Positions 1 to 8,230 of a DNA stretch of 64,000 bases are shown one piece after another. The translations under genes were made by a program, and so were the position numbers. This stretch comes from Candidatus Azobacteroides sp. (GTDB lineage: Bacteria; Bacteroidota; Bacteroidia; Bacteroidales; WRGA01). The notes under the pieces were generated by a model that saw nothing but the letters and a program-made list of their open reading frames with translations, had not been told where the DNA came from and searched no databases. The stretch lies in assembly GCA_009787405.1 (NCBI GenBank), contig WRGA01000125.1, positions 1-64,000 on the forward strand, in the 5' to 3' direction. Numbering within the stretch: the first letter of the stretch is position 1; each line of letters opens with the position of its first letter.

Positions 1-421
1 ACAATATTTTTTAGCATGTAACTTTCAAAAAAACGAATATTACATTTTTATACCCCACCTGTGAGGATAAGTAGGCATAACATCCGATAATCATTTATTT
101 TTTTTACCGGTTATATTAACGGATAAGGATAAAAATACTAAATTTCCCTTTTGTATGATTATCGTTCATCGATAGTAGATATACTGTTTTTCCCGTCATG
201 CAAAAGTATGTTCACGAAAGGGAAGGGGAAATACCATGTTTGTGGTATTTTTCGGGGGATATATGCCATAAGGGAACAGAATATACTATACAGAAACAAG
301 AATAATCAGACAAAAAGTACTTTTTTGAACAATTATCAAGGGGAAGCCAAAGAAGTTATATCTTTGTAAGAATTGTCAAGATATAGAAATTCAAGATTTA
401 TGCTGTTTATTGAACGGATAA

Positions 422-592
422 AACAATCGTCACAGTTTTGCCACACGCTGTATCGAAAGTAATTGCGATTACAAAACCGTCAGCGTCATTCTCGGACATT
501 CGAATATCAGCACTACATTAAATTTATATGTCCACCCGAATTTGGAACAAAAGGAAAAATGTATTAAGCAAATGGCGAAAATGTTGAGGTAG
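422..592 (+). pseudogene. Tyrosine recombinase (integrase) C-terminal remnant
   Basis: Read in frame from 422 to the TAG at 590-592, the DNA encodes RHSFATRCIE, then VILGHSNISTTLNLYVHP and a basic tail ending in KMLR. This is the catalytic C-terminus of a phage/transposon-type tyrosine recombinase: the second catalytic Arg (RHSFATR), the His of LGHSN and the nucleophilic Tyr of LYVHP are all present. A TAA at 419-421 stands where the His of the HxxR motif would be, and no integrase-like sequence precedes it in any frame, so about 57 codons of a usually 300-400 residue protein remain. It is too short to act and probably marks a decayed integration event. The surrounding dispersed repeats fit a graveyard of mobile DNA. 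Confidence 0.8.
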
Positions 593-613
593 AAAGTTTT
601 CAAATCAGTAATA

Positions 614-850
614 ATATTGGTAGAAAAACGCCATTCCTTCACTCCTTGTCCTGCCGGGGACACATGTTTTCCTTTCCGCATTACGTCCCTGACGGGACTT
701 TGGCTGACGGAGAAATTTCCTTTCTATCAATATGTTGTCCCTGACGGGACAGAAACAACATTTTTTAAACCGGATTTTTCAAAAAACGAATATTACATTT
801 TTCATACCCACCTGCGAAAATAGCCGGGTATGACATCCGATAATCATATC
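614..850. repeat. Dispersed palindrome-bearing repeat, copy 1
   Basis: A 120-bp core (614-733) begins with ATATTGGTAGAAAA and ends with its near-perfect inverse TTTCTATCAATAT, so it has terminal inverted repeats. Inside and just beyond it are three 14-nt palindromes of the GTCCCTGACGGGAC type at 648-661, 685-698 and 737-750. The copy continues to about 850 with the AAAAAACGAATATTACATTTTT tail. It matches 11817-12050 along its length, including the sequence between the palindromes. It looks like a non-autonomous mobile or REP-type element; no transposase is visible in the window. Confidence 0.8.
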
Positions 851-930
851 AATTTATTAAAATTAACGTCAACCTGTTGTGATTTGAAAGAAGTTACAGC
901 AGATTTTTCTGCAATAAACATAACGGATTG

Positions 931-960
931 TTTGATTTTGTCGCATTTTTCGTATATTTG
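931..960 (+). promoter_or_regulatory. Bacteroidota-type promoter of the antiporter gene
   Basis: TTTG at 931-934 and TATATTTG at 953-960 are separated by 18 bp. This fits the Bacteroides consensus of a -33 TTTG and a -7 TAnnTTTG box. The predicted transcript start near 967 lies about 23 nt before the ATG at 990, giving a short leader. Confidence 0.65.
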
Positions 961-989
961 TCAGAATCCCCTTAATTAATTTTGAATTC

Positions 990-2525
990 ATGTATATATT
1001 GTCTGTAAATTTTTCCATAGAATCGATTCTGCTGTTTGTTTCCATACTATTCTTAATCAGCTTATTCGCCACAAAAGCAGGGTATCGGTTCGGAGTACCG
1101 GTTCTTTTCCTCTTTTTGGGTGTCGGAATGCTTTTCGGAATAGACGGCTTGGGCTTTGGTTTTGAAAATTACAATGCCTCCCAAATCATCGGCACCATTG
1201 CCTTATGCATCATCTTGTTTTCGGGAGGCTTGGATACTAAATTAGAAGAAATAAAACCCGTCATTCGGCAGGGTGCTGTTTTGGCAACGGTCGGAGTGTT
1301 GTTGACGGCATTCATCACCGGAATTTTCATTTATTTTGTCGTCAACAAACTCACCGACAATATTGAAATCAGTTTCCTCGAATCTTTATTATTGGCGTCA
1401 ATCATGTCTTCGACCGATTCGGCCTCGGTTTTTTCTATTTTAAGAAGCAAAGGGGTTTCCTTAAAACATAGATTGCGCCCGTTGCTGGAATTGGAAAGCG
1501 GAAGCAATGACCCGATGGCTTATATGCTGACCGTCGTTCTTATTCAACTGATTACTTCTTCGTCGCCGGGAGAAAATCCCGATTACCTGCATGCGGTCAT
1601 TTCTTTCTTTTTGCAGCTGATTATCGGAGGATTGGCCGGATATTATTTGGGAAAATCATCCGTCCGGCTGATCAATAAAATCAAACTGACCAATGAATCA
1701 TTATATTCCATTCTGTTGTTGACTTGCGGAATATTTATTTTTTCGGCTGTTTATTTTATCAACGGAAACGGTTATTTGGCCGTTTATATTTCCGGATTGG
1801 TAATCGGAAATTCAAAGTTTGTTCATAAACGTTCTTCTTTGCATTTCTTTTCCGGATTGGCTTGGTTCAGTCAAATCGTCATGTTCTTGACTTTAGGCTT
1901 GCTGGTTAATCCTCATGAACTGCTACCCGTCGCATTGGGAAGCATCCTCATCGGTATGTTCATGATTCTTGCGGGGAGGCCGATCAGCGTGTTCCTTTCA
2001 TTCCTTCCTTTCCGTAAAATGCATTTCAAAGACAAACTGTTTATTTCCTGGGTAGGATTAAGAGGAGCCGTGCCTATTATTTTCGCTATTTTGCCTTTGG
2101 CCGGCGGCGTACATAATGCCCGTTTGATCTTTAACATTGTTTTCTTTATCACCTTGATGTCGCTGCTCATTCAAGGTACGACTCTTACCCGTGTTGCTAA
2201 TTGGTTGAAATTGTCGGATAACAAAAGAAATAAAAATAATTTGATGGATTTTGACATTGAATTTTCCGATGATATCAAATCGACCATGACAGAAATTTCT
2301 TTAACCGAAGAGGCGTTGCAAAAAGGGAATTTATTGATGAATCTTCCTCTTCCCGACCAAACATTGGCGGTAATGATAAAAAGAGATGATAAATATTTCA
2401 TTCCCAAAGGAAAAACGTTGTTAAAACCCGGCGACAAACTGTTTATCATCACCAACGACGAAGAGGCTTTGTTGGAAACTTACCGCAATTTGGGCATTAA
2501 AGATTATACGCTGAGAAGGAATTGA
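990..2525 (+). CDS. nhaP2: Potassium/proton antiporter, CPA1 family with C-terminal RCK_C domain
   Basis: A 511-residue inner-membrane antiporter that exchanges K+ or Na+ for H+ and so helps control cytoplasmic pH and ion content. About twelve hydrophobic helices fill residues 1-390. The CPA1 transport-core signatures SSTDSAS (near 140) and ELESGSNDP (near 165) are present with their conserved Asp residues. The tail, about residues 425-505, holds a TrkA-C/RCK_C regulatory domain with the typical LKPGDKLFIITNDEEA stretch. This domain order matches NhaP2/CvrA. The cation preference cannot be read from sequence. The gene stands alone behind its own promoter, converges on the EnvC-like gene and shares a terminator with it. 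Confidence 0.88.
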   Translation: MYILSVNFSIESILLFVSILFLISLFATKAGYRFGVPVLFLFLGVGMLFGIDGLGFGFENYNASQIIGTIALCIILFSGGLDTKLEEIKPVIRQGAVLATVGVLLTAFITGIFIYFVVNKLTDNIEISFLESLLLASIMSSTDSASVFSILRSKGVSLKHRLRPLLELESGSNDPMAYMLTVVLIQLITSSSPGENPDYLHAVISFFLQLIIGGLAGYYLGKSSVRLINKIKLTNESLYSILLLTCGIFIFSAVYFINGNGYLAVYISGLVIGNSKFVHKRSSLHFFSGLAWFSQIVMFLTLGLLVNPHELLPVALGSILIGMFMILAGRPISVFLSFLPFRKMHFKDKLFISWVGLRGAVPIIFAILPLAGGVHNARLIFNIVFFITLMSLLIQGTTLTRVANWLKLSDNKRNKNNLMDFDIEFSDDIKSTMTEISLTEEALQKGNLLMNLPLPDQTLAVMIKRDDKYFIPKGKTLLKPGDKLFIITNDEEALLETYRNLGIKDYTLRRN

Positions 2526-2530
2526 TTTAC

Positions 2531-2580
2531 CGGAATCAAGAGGCAGTCACTTGATCCCGGCTTTTGATTCCGACTTTTTT
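2531..2580. terminator. Bidirectional terminator between convergent genes
   Basis: A perfect 9-bp stem, CGGAATCAA at 2531-2539 and TTGATTCCG at 2564-2572, is followed by AC and a run of T to about 2581. It lies between the stops of two convergent genes (2525 and 2583). The left arm is not preceded by a strong A-run, so termination is better supported for the plus strand. Confidence 0.6.
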
Positions 2581-2582
2581 TC

Positions 2583-3812
2583 TTATCTTCTCAACCAAGC
2601 TTCAGGATTCAATTTTGTTTTTCCTTTTCTGATTTGAAAATACAGCACTGAAGTATTTCCGGCATCGGAATCGGTATAAATTTTACCGATGGATTGTCCG
2701 GCCGTCACTTGATCTCCTTTTTTGACAAAAACCGACGATAAGTTCGAATAAACCGTCAAATATTCTCCATGTCGTATAATCACCGTATTTTGATAGCCCG
2801 CCATCGCAAATACGGCGCTTACTTCACCGCCGAAAACAGACTTTACGTCATTGTTCGACATGGCTTGGATATTTATTCCGCCGTTGGTGACGGTTTGCTG
2901 TTTCAATTCTTCATACTGCTGTTCGCCGAACCGGCCGGTAATCAAATATTTTCCGGAAACGGGAAACGGCAACCGACCTTTGTTTTGTTCGAACTTAGAC
3001 GATAACGTTTGTTCTTCCGTGGTCATGGCGTAATCGCCCTTGTTTTCGGTCGGCAACCGGTTATCTTTTTCCTGATTTTTCACCGAAGATTCCGCTTCCA
3101 CCGTGATAATTCCTTCTATTTGATCATTTAATTGAGCCGCCTGCAATTTTTGTCTGTTCAACTCAGATTGTAATGCGTCTTGCTTCTGTTTCAAGCCGTC
3201 GACAATCTCTTTTTGTTTCTTTTCTTCTTCAAAAAGTTTCAGATCTTCCGCCTGTTGCGCACTGAGCAACGTCAACTTTTCCGACCGTTTTGCTTCCAGA
3301 TTTTTCTCTTTAGCCAATAATTCATCTTGAGCATTCTTTATTTTTTCCAATTGATTTTTCTGCCAAACATACATCGACCGAAAATATTCGAAACGACGGT
3401 AAGATTGTGCAACTGATTTGGCTGAAAGAATGAAAAGCAGCTTATTGTTCTGATAACTGTTTTTCTGCATGCCCCTCAATATTTGCGCATACCGATCTCT
3501 TTCTTTCTTCAACCCTTCGAGCCGCTCTTTGATGTCTTCCTGAACCAAATAGATTTCATCTTCTATGTCGGCGATATCGTTATTGATACCCGCAATATAT
3601 TGTTTCCGCAATGCCACCTTCCGGCTCAACAGTTCTAACTGTTGCAACGATACCGCAACATTTTTATTTGCTTCATCAAGCTTTTGTGTGGTTGCTTCTA
3701 TCTGCAACAACATGTCCCGCTGCTGCTTTTTCAGATCGGATGTATTGGTCTGTCCGAATAAAAAAGAAAAACATCCGATAAAAAATAATATAATATAAAT
3801 TCGTTTTATCAT
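2583..3812 (-). CDS. EnvC-like murein hydrolase activator (degenerate M23/LytM)
   Basis: A 409-residue exported protein. A signal peptide (about residues 1-20, ending near FGQ) is followed by long coiled coils (about 25-250) and a C-terminal LytM/peptidase M23 fold (about 300-405). The zinc site looks lost: the usual HxxxD is replaced by sequence around GGINIQA, and the final HxH is LYFQI. This pattern is known from EnvC, which does not cut peptidoglycan but activates amidases during cell separation. The same role is inferred here. Its start overlaps the stop of the DUF4292 gene by 4 nt (ATGA), so it is the last gene of a three-gene operon with the TPR protein. Confidence 0.85.
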   Translation of the reverse strand: MIKRIYIILFFIGCFSFLFGQTNTSDLKKQQRDMLLQIEATTQKLDEANKNVAVSLQQLELLSRKVALRKQYIAGINNDIADIEDEIYLVQEDIKERLEGLKKERDRYAQILRGMQKNSYQNNKLLFILSAKSVAQSYRRFEYFRSMYVWQKNQLEKIKNAQDELLAKEKNLEAKRSEKLTLLSAQQAEDLKLFEEEKKQKEIVDGLKQKQDALQSELNRQKLQAAQLNDQIEGIITVEAESSVKNQEKDNRLPTENKGDYAMTTEEQTLSSKFEQNKGRLPFPVSGKYLITGRFGEQQYEELKQQTVTNGGINIQAMSNNDVKSVFGGEVSAVFAMAGYQNTVIIRHGEYLTVYSNLSSVFVKKGDQVTAGQSIGKIYTDSDAGNTSVLYFQIRKGKTKLNPEAWLRR

Positions 3813-4636
3813 CTCATAAGTAAGTTAATCAAATAATTAATATCGGTCCGACGGTATTTATCCGGAATCGAAAAATCTACGTTGATGTTCTTGTCTTTCT
3901 CCATTTTGGAGAAAGACATATCAACATTCAGGTTTTTACCTTCTGCCGTTATTTGAACGCCTATCTGAGACGGAAACCAAACACCTGCGACATCTCCGAA
4001 GGATGAATATTTCCAATCCATCAAATAATCACTTGCTTCCATTCCGATAAATGATGACACAATGTGATGGGTATAATTGCCGGTAAAGGTAAAATTAAAT
4101 TTTCTATTTCCTTTCAAGGTGAAAAGCATTTGATCATTTTTCCGATTCACATTGAAAGATGAATAGTCCGACTTCGTCACTTCCTTTTTACCCGGAATAA
4201 ACAGCCGGTTGGTAAACAAGGCTTGCAAAGTGTTAAAATCCAGAATGGGCTCTTTGGTTTTAAAATTCGAAATCTCTTCGGCAATATATCGTTGATTCAA
4301 ACGATCCAAAGCAATAACACTGTCGGGGGTGATTTTCATTCGAAATCCTTCAATGCCGAAAATGGGAACAGCCACCGATATTTGCAGGGCTTTATCTTTG
4401 ACCAATTTCAACGATCCGCTCAAACCGCTTATTTTGCTCTTTGATTTAAACTCGATATTCATTTTACACGACCATGTTTGATATTGCAATTCATGATCGA
4501 GCATGGTTTCAAAATATTCCTCATCGGTAGTGCTTAATTGTCCTCCGGGTTCAACTGTCGATTGTTTGGATGACTTACAAGCATTCAACCCTACAATGAG
4601 ACATAGAACAATCGCTATCTTACAATAAAATTTCAT
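3809..4636 (-). CDS. DUF4292 family lipoprotein
   Basis: A 275-residue protein with a lipoprotein signal peptide (lipobox around LNAC, Cys near residue 20), so it is probably anchored in an envelope membrane. The body is rich in alternating beta strands, with SGLSGSLKLVKDKALQISV near residues 70-90 and later strands such as FTFTGNYTHHIVSS. This resembles the DUF4292 family, whose fold recalls LolA/LolB-type lipid carriers. That similarity is suggestive only. It sits between a TPR protein gene (41 bp upstream) and the EnvC-like gene (4-nt overlap). The operon suggests a job in outer-membrane or cell-wall upkeep, but the function is unknown. Confidence 0.8.
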   Translation of the reverse strand: MKFYCKIAIVLCLIVGLNACKSSKQSTVEPGGQLSTTDEEYFETMLDHELQYQTWSCKMNIEFKSKSKISGLSGSLKLVKDKALQISVAVPIFGIEGFRMKITPDSVIALDRLNQRYIAEEISNFKTKEPILDFNTLQALFTNRLFIPGKKEVTKSDYSSFNVNRKNDQMLFTLKGNRKFNFTFTGNYTHHIVSSFIGMEASDYLMDWKYSSFGDVAGVWFPSQIGVQITAEGKNLNVDMSFSKMEKDKNINVDFSIPDKYRRTDINYLINLLMR

Positions 4637-4676
4637 TCGCTATTGATCTGATTTATAATTATATGATTCTTTCAAA

Positions 4677-6428
4677 CTACTCTTCTTCCACGTATGCTTT
4701 GGTTTCAATTTTCTTTCTCAATGTTTTCGATTCGGAACCTTTTTCCAGCGCCTTTTGCCAATATTGCAACGCTTCGTCCGTTTCTCCGCTTTTATATAAA
4801 GTATCGCCATAATGTTCCAAAATTTCTTCATTGGTGTCGCCTCCGTTTTGCATGGCGCTGTTCAAATAAAATTTGGCCAATGTGTAATTTCCTTCCATGA
4901 AAAATACCCACGCATACGTGTCCAAATACGTACTGTTGTCGGGTTGTAATTTCACACAAATCCCGCTCATCCGCTCGGCTTTGTCCAAGTCTTTCTTTTC
5001 CAAAGACAGGAAATAGGCATAATTATTCAACACCCCGATATTTTGATCATTGTAAGAAAGAGCTTTCTCGTATGCGGCAAAAGCCTCATCCTTTCTATCC
5101 AATTTATAATCAATGTCTCCGATTTGTCCGTAAAAATCGGAGATCATCCTCACATTATCTTTCGGAATGTAAATCACTCCGGTTTCAAACGATTTTAGGG
5201 CAGACTCATAATCGTCCAATTGAGAATACCCCACTCCCTGGTAAAAATAAATCTCGGGAAATTCGGGAAACACTTCCAATGCCTTGTTACATGTCTCCGT
5301 CATTTCTTTATATTGTCCGCTCTGACCGTCTAAAGAAACAAGCTGTATCCAATTGTCCTTGTTGTCCGGCGCCAATTCCGTCACGATTTGAAACTGAGCT
5401 TTTGCCTGATCCGGTTTTTGCTGCGACAAAAGCAATCTGCCGTACATCGTATGCAAATCAGGTTCTTGAGGATATTCATTCAATAATTGGACAAACAATT
5501 CTTCTGCCTGTGGTAAATCGGTGGAATCCTTTACATTATATTGCAAATAATGGCTCAAATAGCCGATCTTATCTTCAATTTCGATTTTCGGATTGACCAA
5601 AACGCTTTTCATTTGCACCTTGGCCGATTCTTTATCTCCCACCGCTTCATAATAATTCGCCAAAGATACAGCCAAATATGAATTATCGGGTTCCAATTCC
5701 AACGCTTTTTGATAATACATATAGGCCTCCTTGGGTTTCCCGGCGTCCAAATACAAATCGCCCAACCCTACCACGTATTTCATCTCATACGGATATTTTT
5801 TGATCAGTTGTTCAATTTCGGCAAAAGCAGCTTTTTCATTCCCGGCATCCCGATATAACTTGAATTTCTCCATACTGACCGTTTCATTCACCCCGATGCT
5901 TTCTTCAAGTTTGTTCAACGATTTAACAGCCTTTTCTGTCTCTCCGTTTTGCGCATAAAGCGATGCCAGCTCATAATTTAACTCCGGTTTTTCAGGATAA
6001 GACGGAATCATGTTCTCATAAGTTTCAATAGCCGTCGCAAATAAATGCATGCTCCCACACTGATCGGCCAACGTCATATTGTACCAATAGTTTGATTTAT
6101 CCAACGCTACAGCCTTTTGCAAAGCTGCAACGGCCGCTTTGTTTTTTTTCATTTTTTTATAATAAAATGCCATTTCGAACATCACCGGTGCACTGGTCGA
6201 ATCGATCCTGTTACAATGCAACAATAAATCGAAGGCCCGGTCATATTGCCCGTTTTCTTTCAACCGTAACGATTCCAGAAAAAAATAATCGAACTTGCGC
6301 TTGTCTTCATCGTCGAGTTTTACACCTCCGACCGGCGCTTCGGGCCGGAGGTTCGTCTTTTTACTGCCTTGAAGCGTCGCTATAGATAAACAGAATAATA
6401 AAGCTAAAAATATACCGTTTTTATACAT
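4677..6428 (-). CDS. Exported tetratricopeptide-repeat protein
   Basis: A 583-residue protein starting MYKNGIFLALLFCLS, a signal peptide; an upstream ATG at 6509 falls on the promoter -7 box and would add a non-secretory leader, so it was not chosen. The mature part is a chain of about 14 TPR-like helix pairs, for example EAYMYYQKALELEPDNSYLAVSLANYYEAVGD. TPR arrays are protein-binding scaffolds and no catalytic domain is visible. It is the first gene of the operon with the DUF4292 lipoprotein and the EnvC-like activator, so it probably scaffolds a periplasmic or outer-membrane complex. That role is inference. Confidence 0.85.
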   Translation of the reverse strand: MYKNGIFLALLFCLSIATLQGSKKTNLRPEAPVGGVKLDDEDKRKFDYFFLESLRLKENGQYDRAFDLLLHCNRIDSTSAPVMFEMAFYYKKMKKNKAAVAALQKAVALDKSNYWYNMTLADQCGSMHLFATAIETYENMIPSYPEKPELNYELASLYAQNGETEKAVKSLNKLEESIGVNETVSMEKFKLYRDAGNEKAAFAEIEQLIKKYPYEMKYVVGLGDLYLDAGKPKEAYMYYQKALELEPDNSYLAVSLANYYEAVGDKESAKVQMKSVLVNPKIEIEDKIGYLSHYLQYNVKDSTDLPQAEELFVQLLNEYPQEPDLHTMYGRLLLSQQKPDQAKAQFQIVTELAPDNKDNWIQLVSLDGQSGQYKEMTETCNKALEVFPEFPEIYFYQGVGYSQLDDYESALKSFETGVIYIPKDNVRMISDFYGQIGDIDYKLDRKDEAFAAYEKALSYNDQNIGVLNNYAYFLSLEKKDLDKAERMSGICVKLQPDNSTYLDTYAWVFFMEGNYTLAKFYLNSAMQNGGDTNEEILEHYGDTLYKSGETDEALQYWQKALEKGSESKTLRKKIETKAYVEEE

Positions 6429-6506
6429 AAATTCTTTGTGTCTTGGTGTCGTTGCATCTTCACGGTTGAAATAACAGACATTAAATACAACCGGATACTT
6501 ACCTTG

Positions 6507-6514
6507 CAAAAGTA
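6507..6514 (-). promoter_or_regulatory. -7 box for the TPR operon
   Basis: The minus strand reads TACTTTTG, matching TAnnTTTG. The predicted start of transcription near 6500 gives a leader of about 70 nt before the ATG at 6428. No clear -33 TTTG is found at the expected distance. Confidence 0.4.
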
Positions 6515-6727
6515 CAACAAAAATAAAAACGGGCGAAAAAGTTTGCTTTTTTTAGGTTATCAAGCAGGTTCCAAATTTCATATTTAATTGATACTTAATC
6601 ATATAGCATAAAATACGTTTTATATTTTTCTTAAAATATACATTATTTTTCAATCTTTTATAAATAAAATGATTGAAAAATCACCCGGATGTATTAATTT
6701 TACCGCCGATAATTTAATTTAACTACA

Positions 6728-7987
6728 ATGATGAAACTATTCAACTTTTACAAATGTTTGATTGTAACAGCGATTACAGCCGCAGCGTATTCTTGCGGGA
6801 GTAGTGATGATGGTAATGGTATAAATACTGATCCGAATTGGGTGGATACCGGCGAAAATTATTGTTCGACAAATCCATCTCAATATACCGGTCAAAACGG
6901 AAATTACTTTTTTATTCAACAGCAAGACCGGAACCAAAACAGCGCCACTTATCAACAATACCGGTTGATTCCCGATCCTTCGAATGATGGGCGTTGTGCA
7001 ACCGGTTATTCTCCGACCGTTAGTTCCACCAACATAACAACAGGCCGTTACATCAGTTTTGCTACTTACGGAGACCGGGTTTTTGCCGCCGAAGTCCAAT
7101 ATGGGATTTTGGAATATGTGAACGGACAATGGATTACACCTGTCGGAATGACAAATGATGTAAAAAACAACATTTTTTATGCTAAAATGAAACAAGGAGC
7201 CGGCGGTGCATTTTTCATCTCCTGTTCGAAAGGAATTTATTATCAAACCGGAGACAATAACTATAAAGTCGGATATCCAGCAGGAGGATCCAATGATATG
7301 TCTGGAGGATTGGGCGGAAGCAATACGAATTTCTTTGCTTCGGCTGGCGCCGATTGGGGCGGAATTTTCAAATGGAACGGTTCTTCTTTCATTTCAACCA
7401 ATCAAGTTACAGGATGTTTCTATTCCATCGAAGCTCTCAATGAAAACGATGTATTTTTCGGCTCATACGGTAAATCGAACGGCTCTACGGGTGACGGCTA
7501 TACTTTCGGAGTGATGCGTTGGGACAACTCACAGCAAAAAGTCGTAAAAACAAATCTGGAAACCGGTGAATACAATGTGGCGACATTCAATAACAGGATG
7601 TATGCGGCAAACGGAAATAATGTGTATGTATGGGACGGCAGCACCTTCAACGAGTTATATTCAAACGGCGGCGGTCAGTTGGGTGTAACCGGCGGCAACC
7701 TGTACCTGAGCAACGCTTCCGGTATTTATAAATTCGACGGCACGACATTCAACCTGATGTTATCCGGCGATTATTATATTAATTATCCCGCAAGTAATGT
7801 ATTGAGCTTTGAAGACAGATTATATGCATTCGGGATTTCCGGCATCAAAGTCTATTATAACGGAAATTGGTCTGATGTGGCTTCAAGCCCTACGTATGTC
7901 TCGACAGGTGTGGCATCGACTCCCGGATTGTTTGCCGGAGGCAAAGACAATGACAATGGAATATTCAAAATAGCTAAACAATATTGA
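6728..7987 (+). CDS. Surface lipoprotein with propeller-like repeats (paralogue of 21923-23113)
   Basis: A 419-residue protein with a lipoprotein signal (AAAYSCGSSDD, lipidated Cys near residue 23). Gly/Asp/Asn residues following the Cys are common in surface-exposed Bacteroidota lipoproteins. From about residue 110 there are repeats of roughly 40-50 residues built on a hydrophobic-W/F-D/N-G-x-W/F core: ILEYVNGQWI, IFKWNGSSF, VMRWDNSQQ, VYVWDGSTF, IYKFDGTTF, VYYNGNW. This suggests a beta-propeller. The last ~300 residues align clearly with the secreted protein at 21923-23113, sharing stretches such as STNQ, YSIEAL and FGVMRWDN/YGVMRWDN. No known family was recognised and the function is unknown. 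It is a single-gene unit with its own terminator. Confidence 0.8.
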   Translation: MMKLFNFYKCLIVTAITAAAYSCGSSDDGNGINTDPNWVDTGENYCSTNPSQYTGQNGNYFFIQQQDRNQNSATYQQYRLIPDPSNDGRCATGYSPTVSSTNITTGRYISFATYGDRVFAAEVQYGILEYVNGQWITPVGMTNDVKNNIFYAKMKQGAGGAFFISCSKGIYYQTGDNNYKVGYPAGGSNDMSGGLGGSNTNFFASAGADWGGIFKWNGSSFISTNQVTGCFYSIEALNENDVFFGSYGKSNGSTGDGYTFGVMRWDNSQQKVVKTNLETGEYNVATFNNRMYAANGNNVYVWDGSTFNELYSNGGGQLGVTGGNLYLSNASGIYKFDGTTFNLMLSGDYYINYPASNVLSFEDRLYAFGISGIKVYYNGNWSDVASSPTYVSTGVASTPGLFAGGKDNDNGIFKIAKQY

Positions 7988-8004
7988 TACCCGGCATAAA
8001 GGAG

Positions 8005-8045
8005 AGGCAGTCCCAAAGAGTGACTTTTGAGACTGCCTTTTTTTA
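8005..8045 (+). terminator. Rho-independent terminator after the propeller lipoprotein
   Basis: AGGCAGTC at 8005-8012 pairs with GACTGCCT at 8031-8038, followed by seven T residues. It begins 17 nt after the stop of the gene at 6728-7987. Confidence 0.8.
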
Positions 8046-8067
8046 TGATTATACCGGACTAATTTAC

Positions 8068-8075
8068 TACTTTTG
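8068..8075 (+). promoter_or_regulatory. Candidate -7 box for the glycan operon
   Basis: TACTTTTG fits TAnnTTTG. It lies just past the upstream terminator and about 155 nt before the glycosyltransferase ATG, which would give a long leader. No good -33 box was seen. Confidence 0.35.
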
Positions 8076-8230
8076 TGTGATCAAAAAAACGGCGAATATT
8101 TTCTGTTGTTTACCCGATTTTCTATATTTGTCTCTTTAATTTCTATAGTGGCGCCGGAATGTAAAATATGTTAAAGACATATAAAAATTGATATTTTTAG
8201 CAATATAATGGTGAAAATCGTCCCTATCAA

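Larger units (their letters stand above)
1..930. other. Repeat-rich intergenic region with no intact gene
   Basis: This stretch has short open frames but none with a recognisable protein or ribosome binding site. Positions 1-100 carry one end of a dispersed repeat (AAAAAACGAATATTACATTTTTATACC, then a CACCTG-AACATCCGATAATCAT stretch). The same end recurs at 775-850 and 11980-12050. Positions 422-592 hold a tyrosine recombinase remnant and 614-850 a fuller copy of the repeat. Positions 100-420 show nothing I recognise. A CAAAAGTA at 201-208 would be a minus-strand -7 box for a gene beyond the left edge, but this is weak. Confidence 0.6.

Noticed and set aside
151..369. 72-codon frame near the left edge
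   Set aside because: No recognisable ribosome site, family or composition typical of a protein, and it sits in repeat-rich DNA.
617..823. 68-codon frame and a similar frame at 16757-17017
   Set aside because: Both lie within non-coding repeat copies and change frame between copies, so they are not under coding selection.
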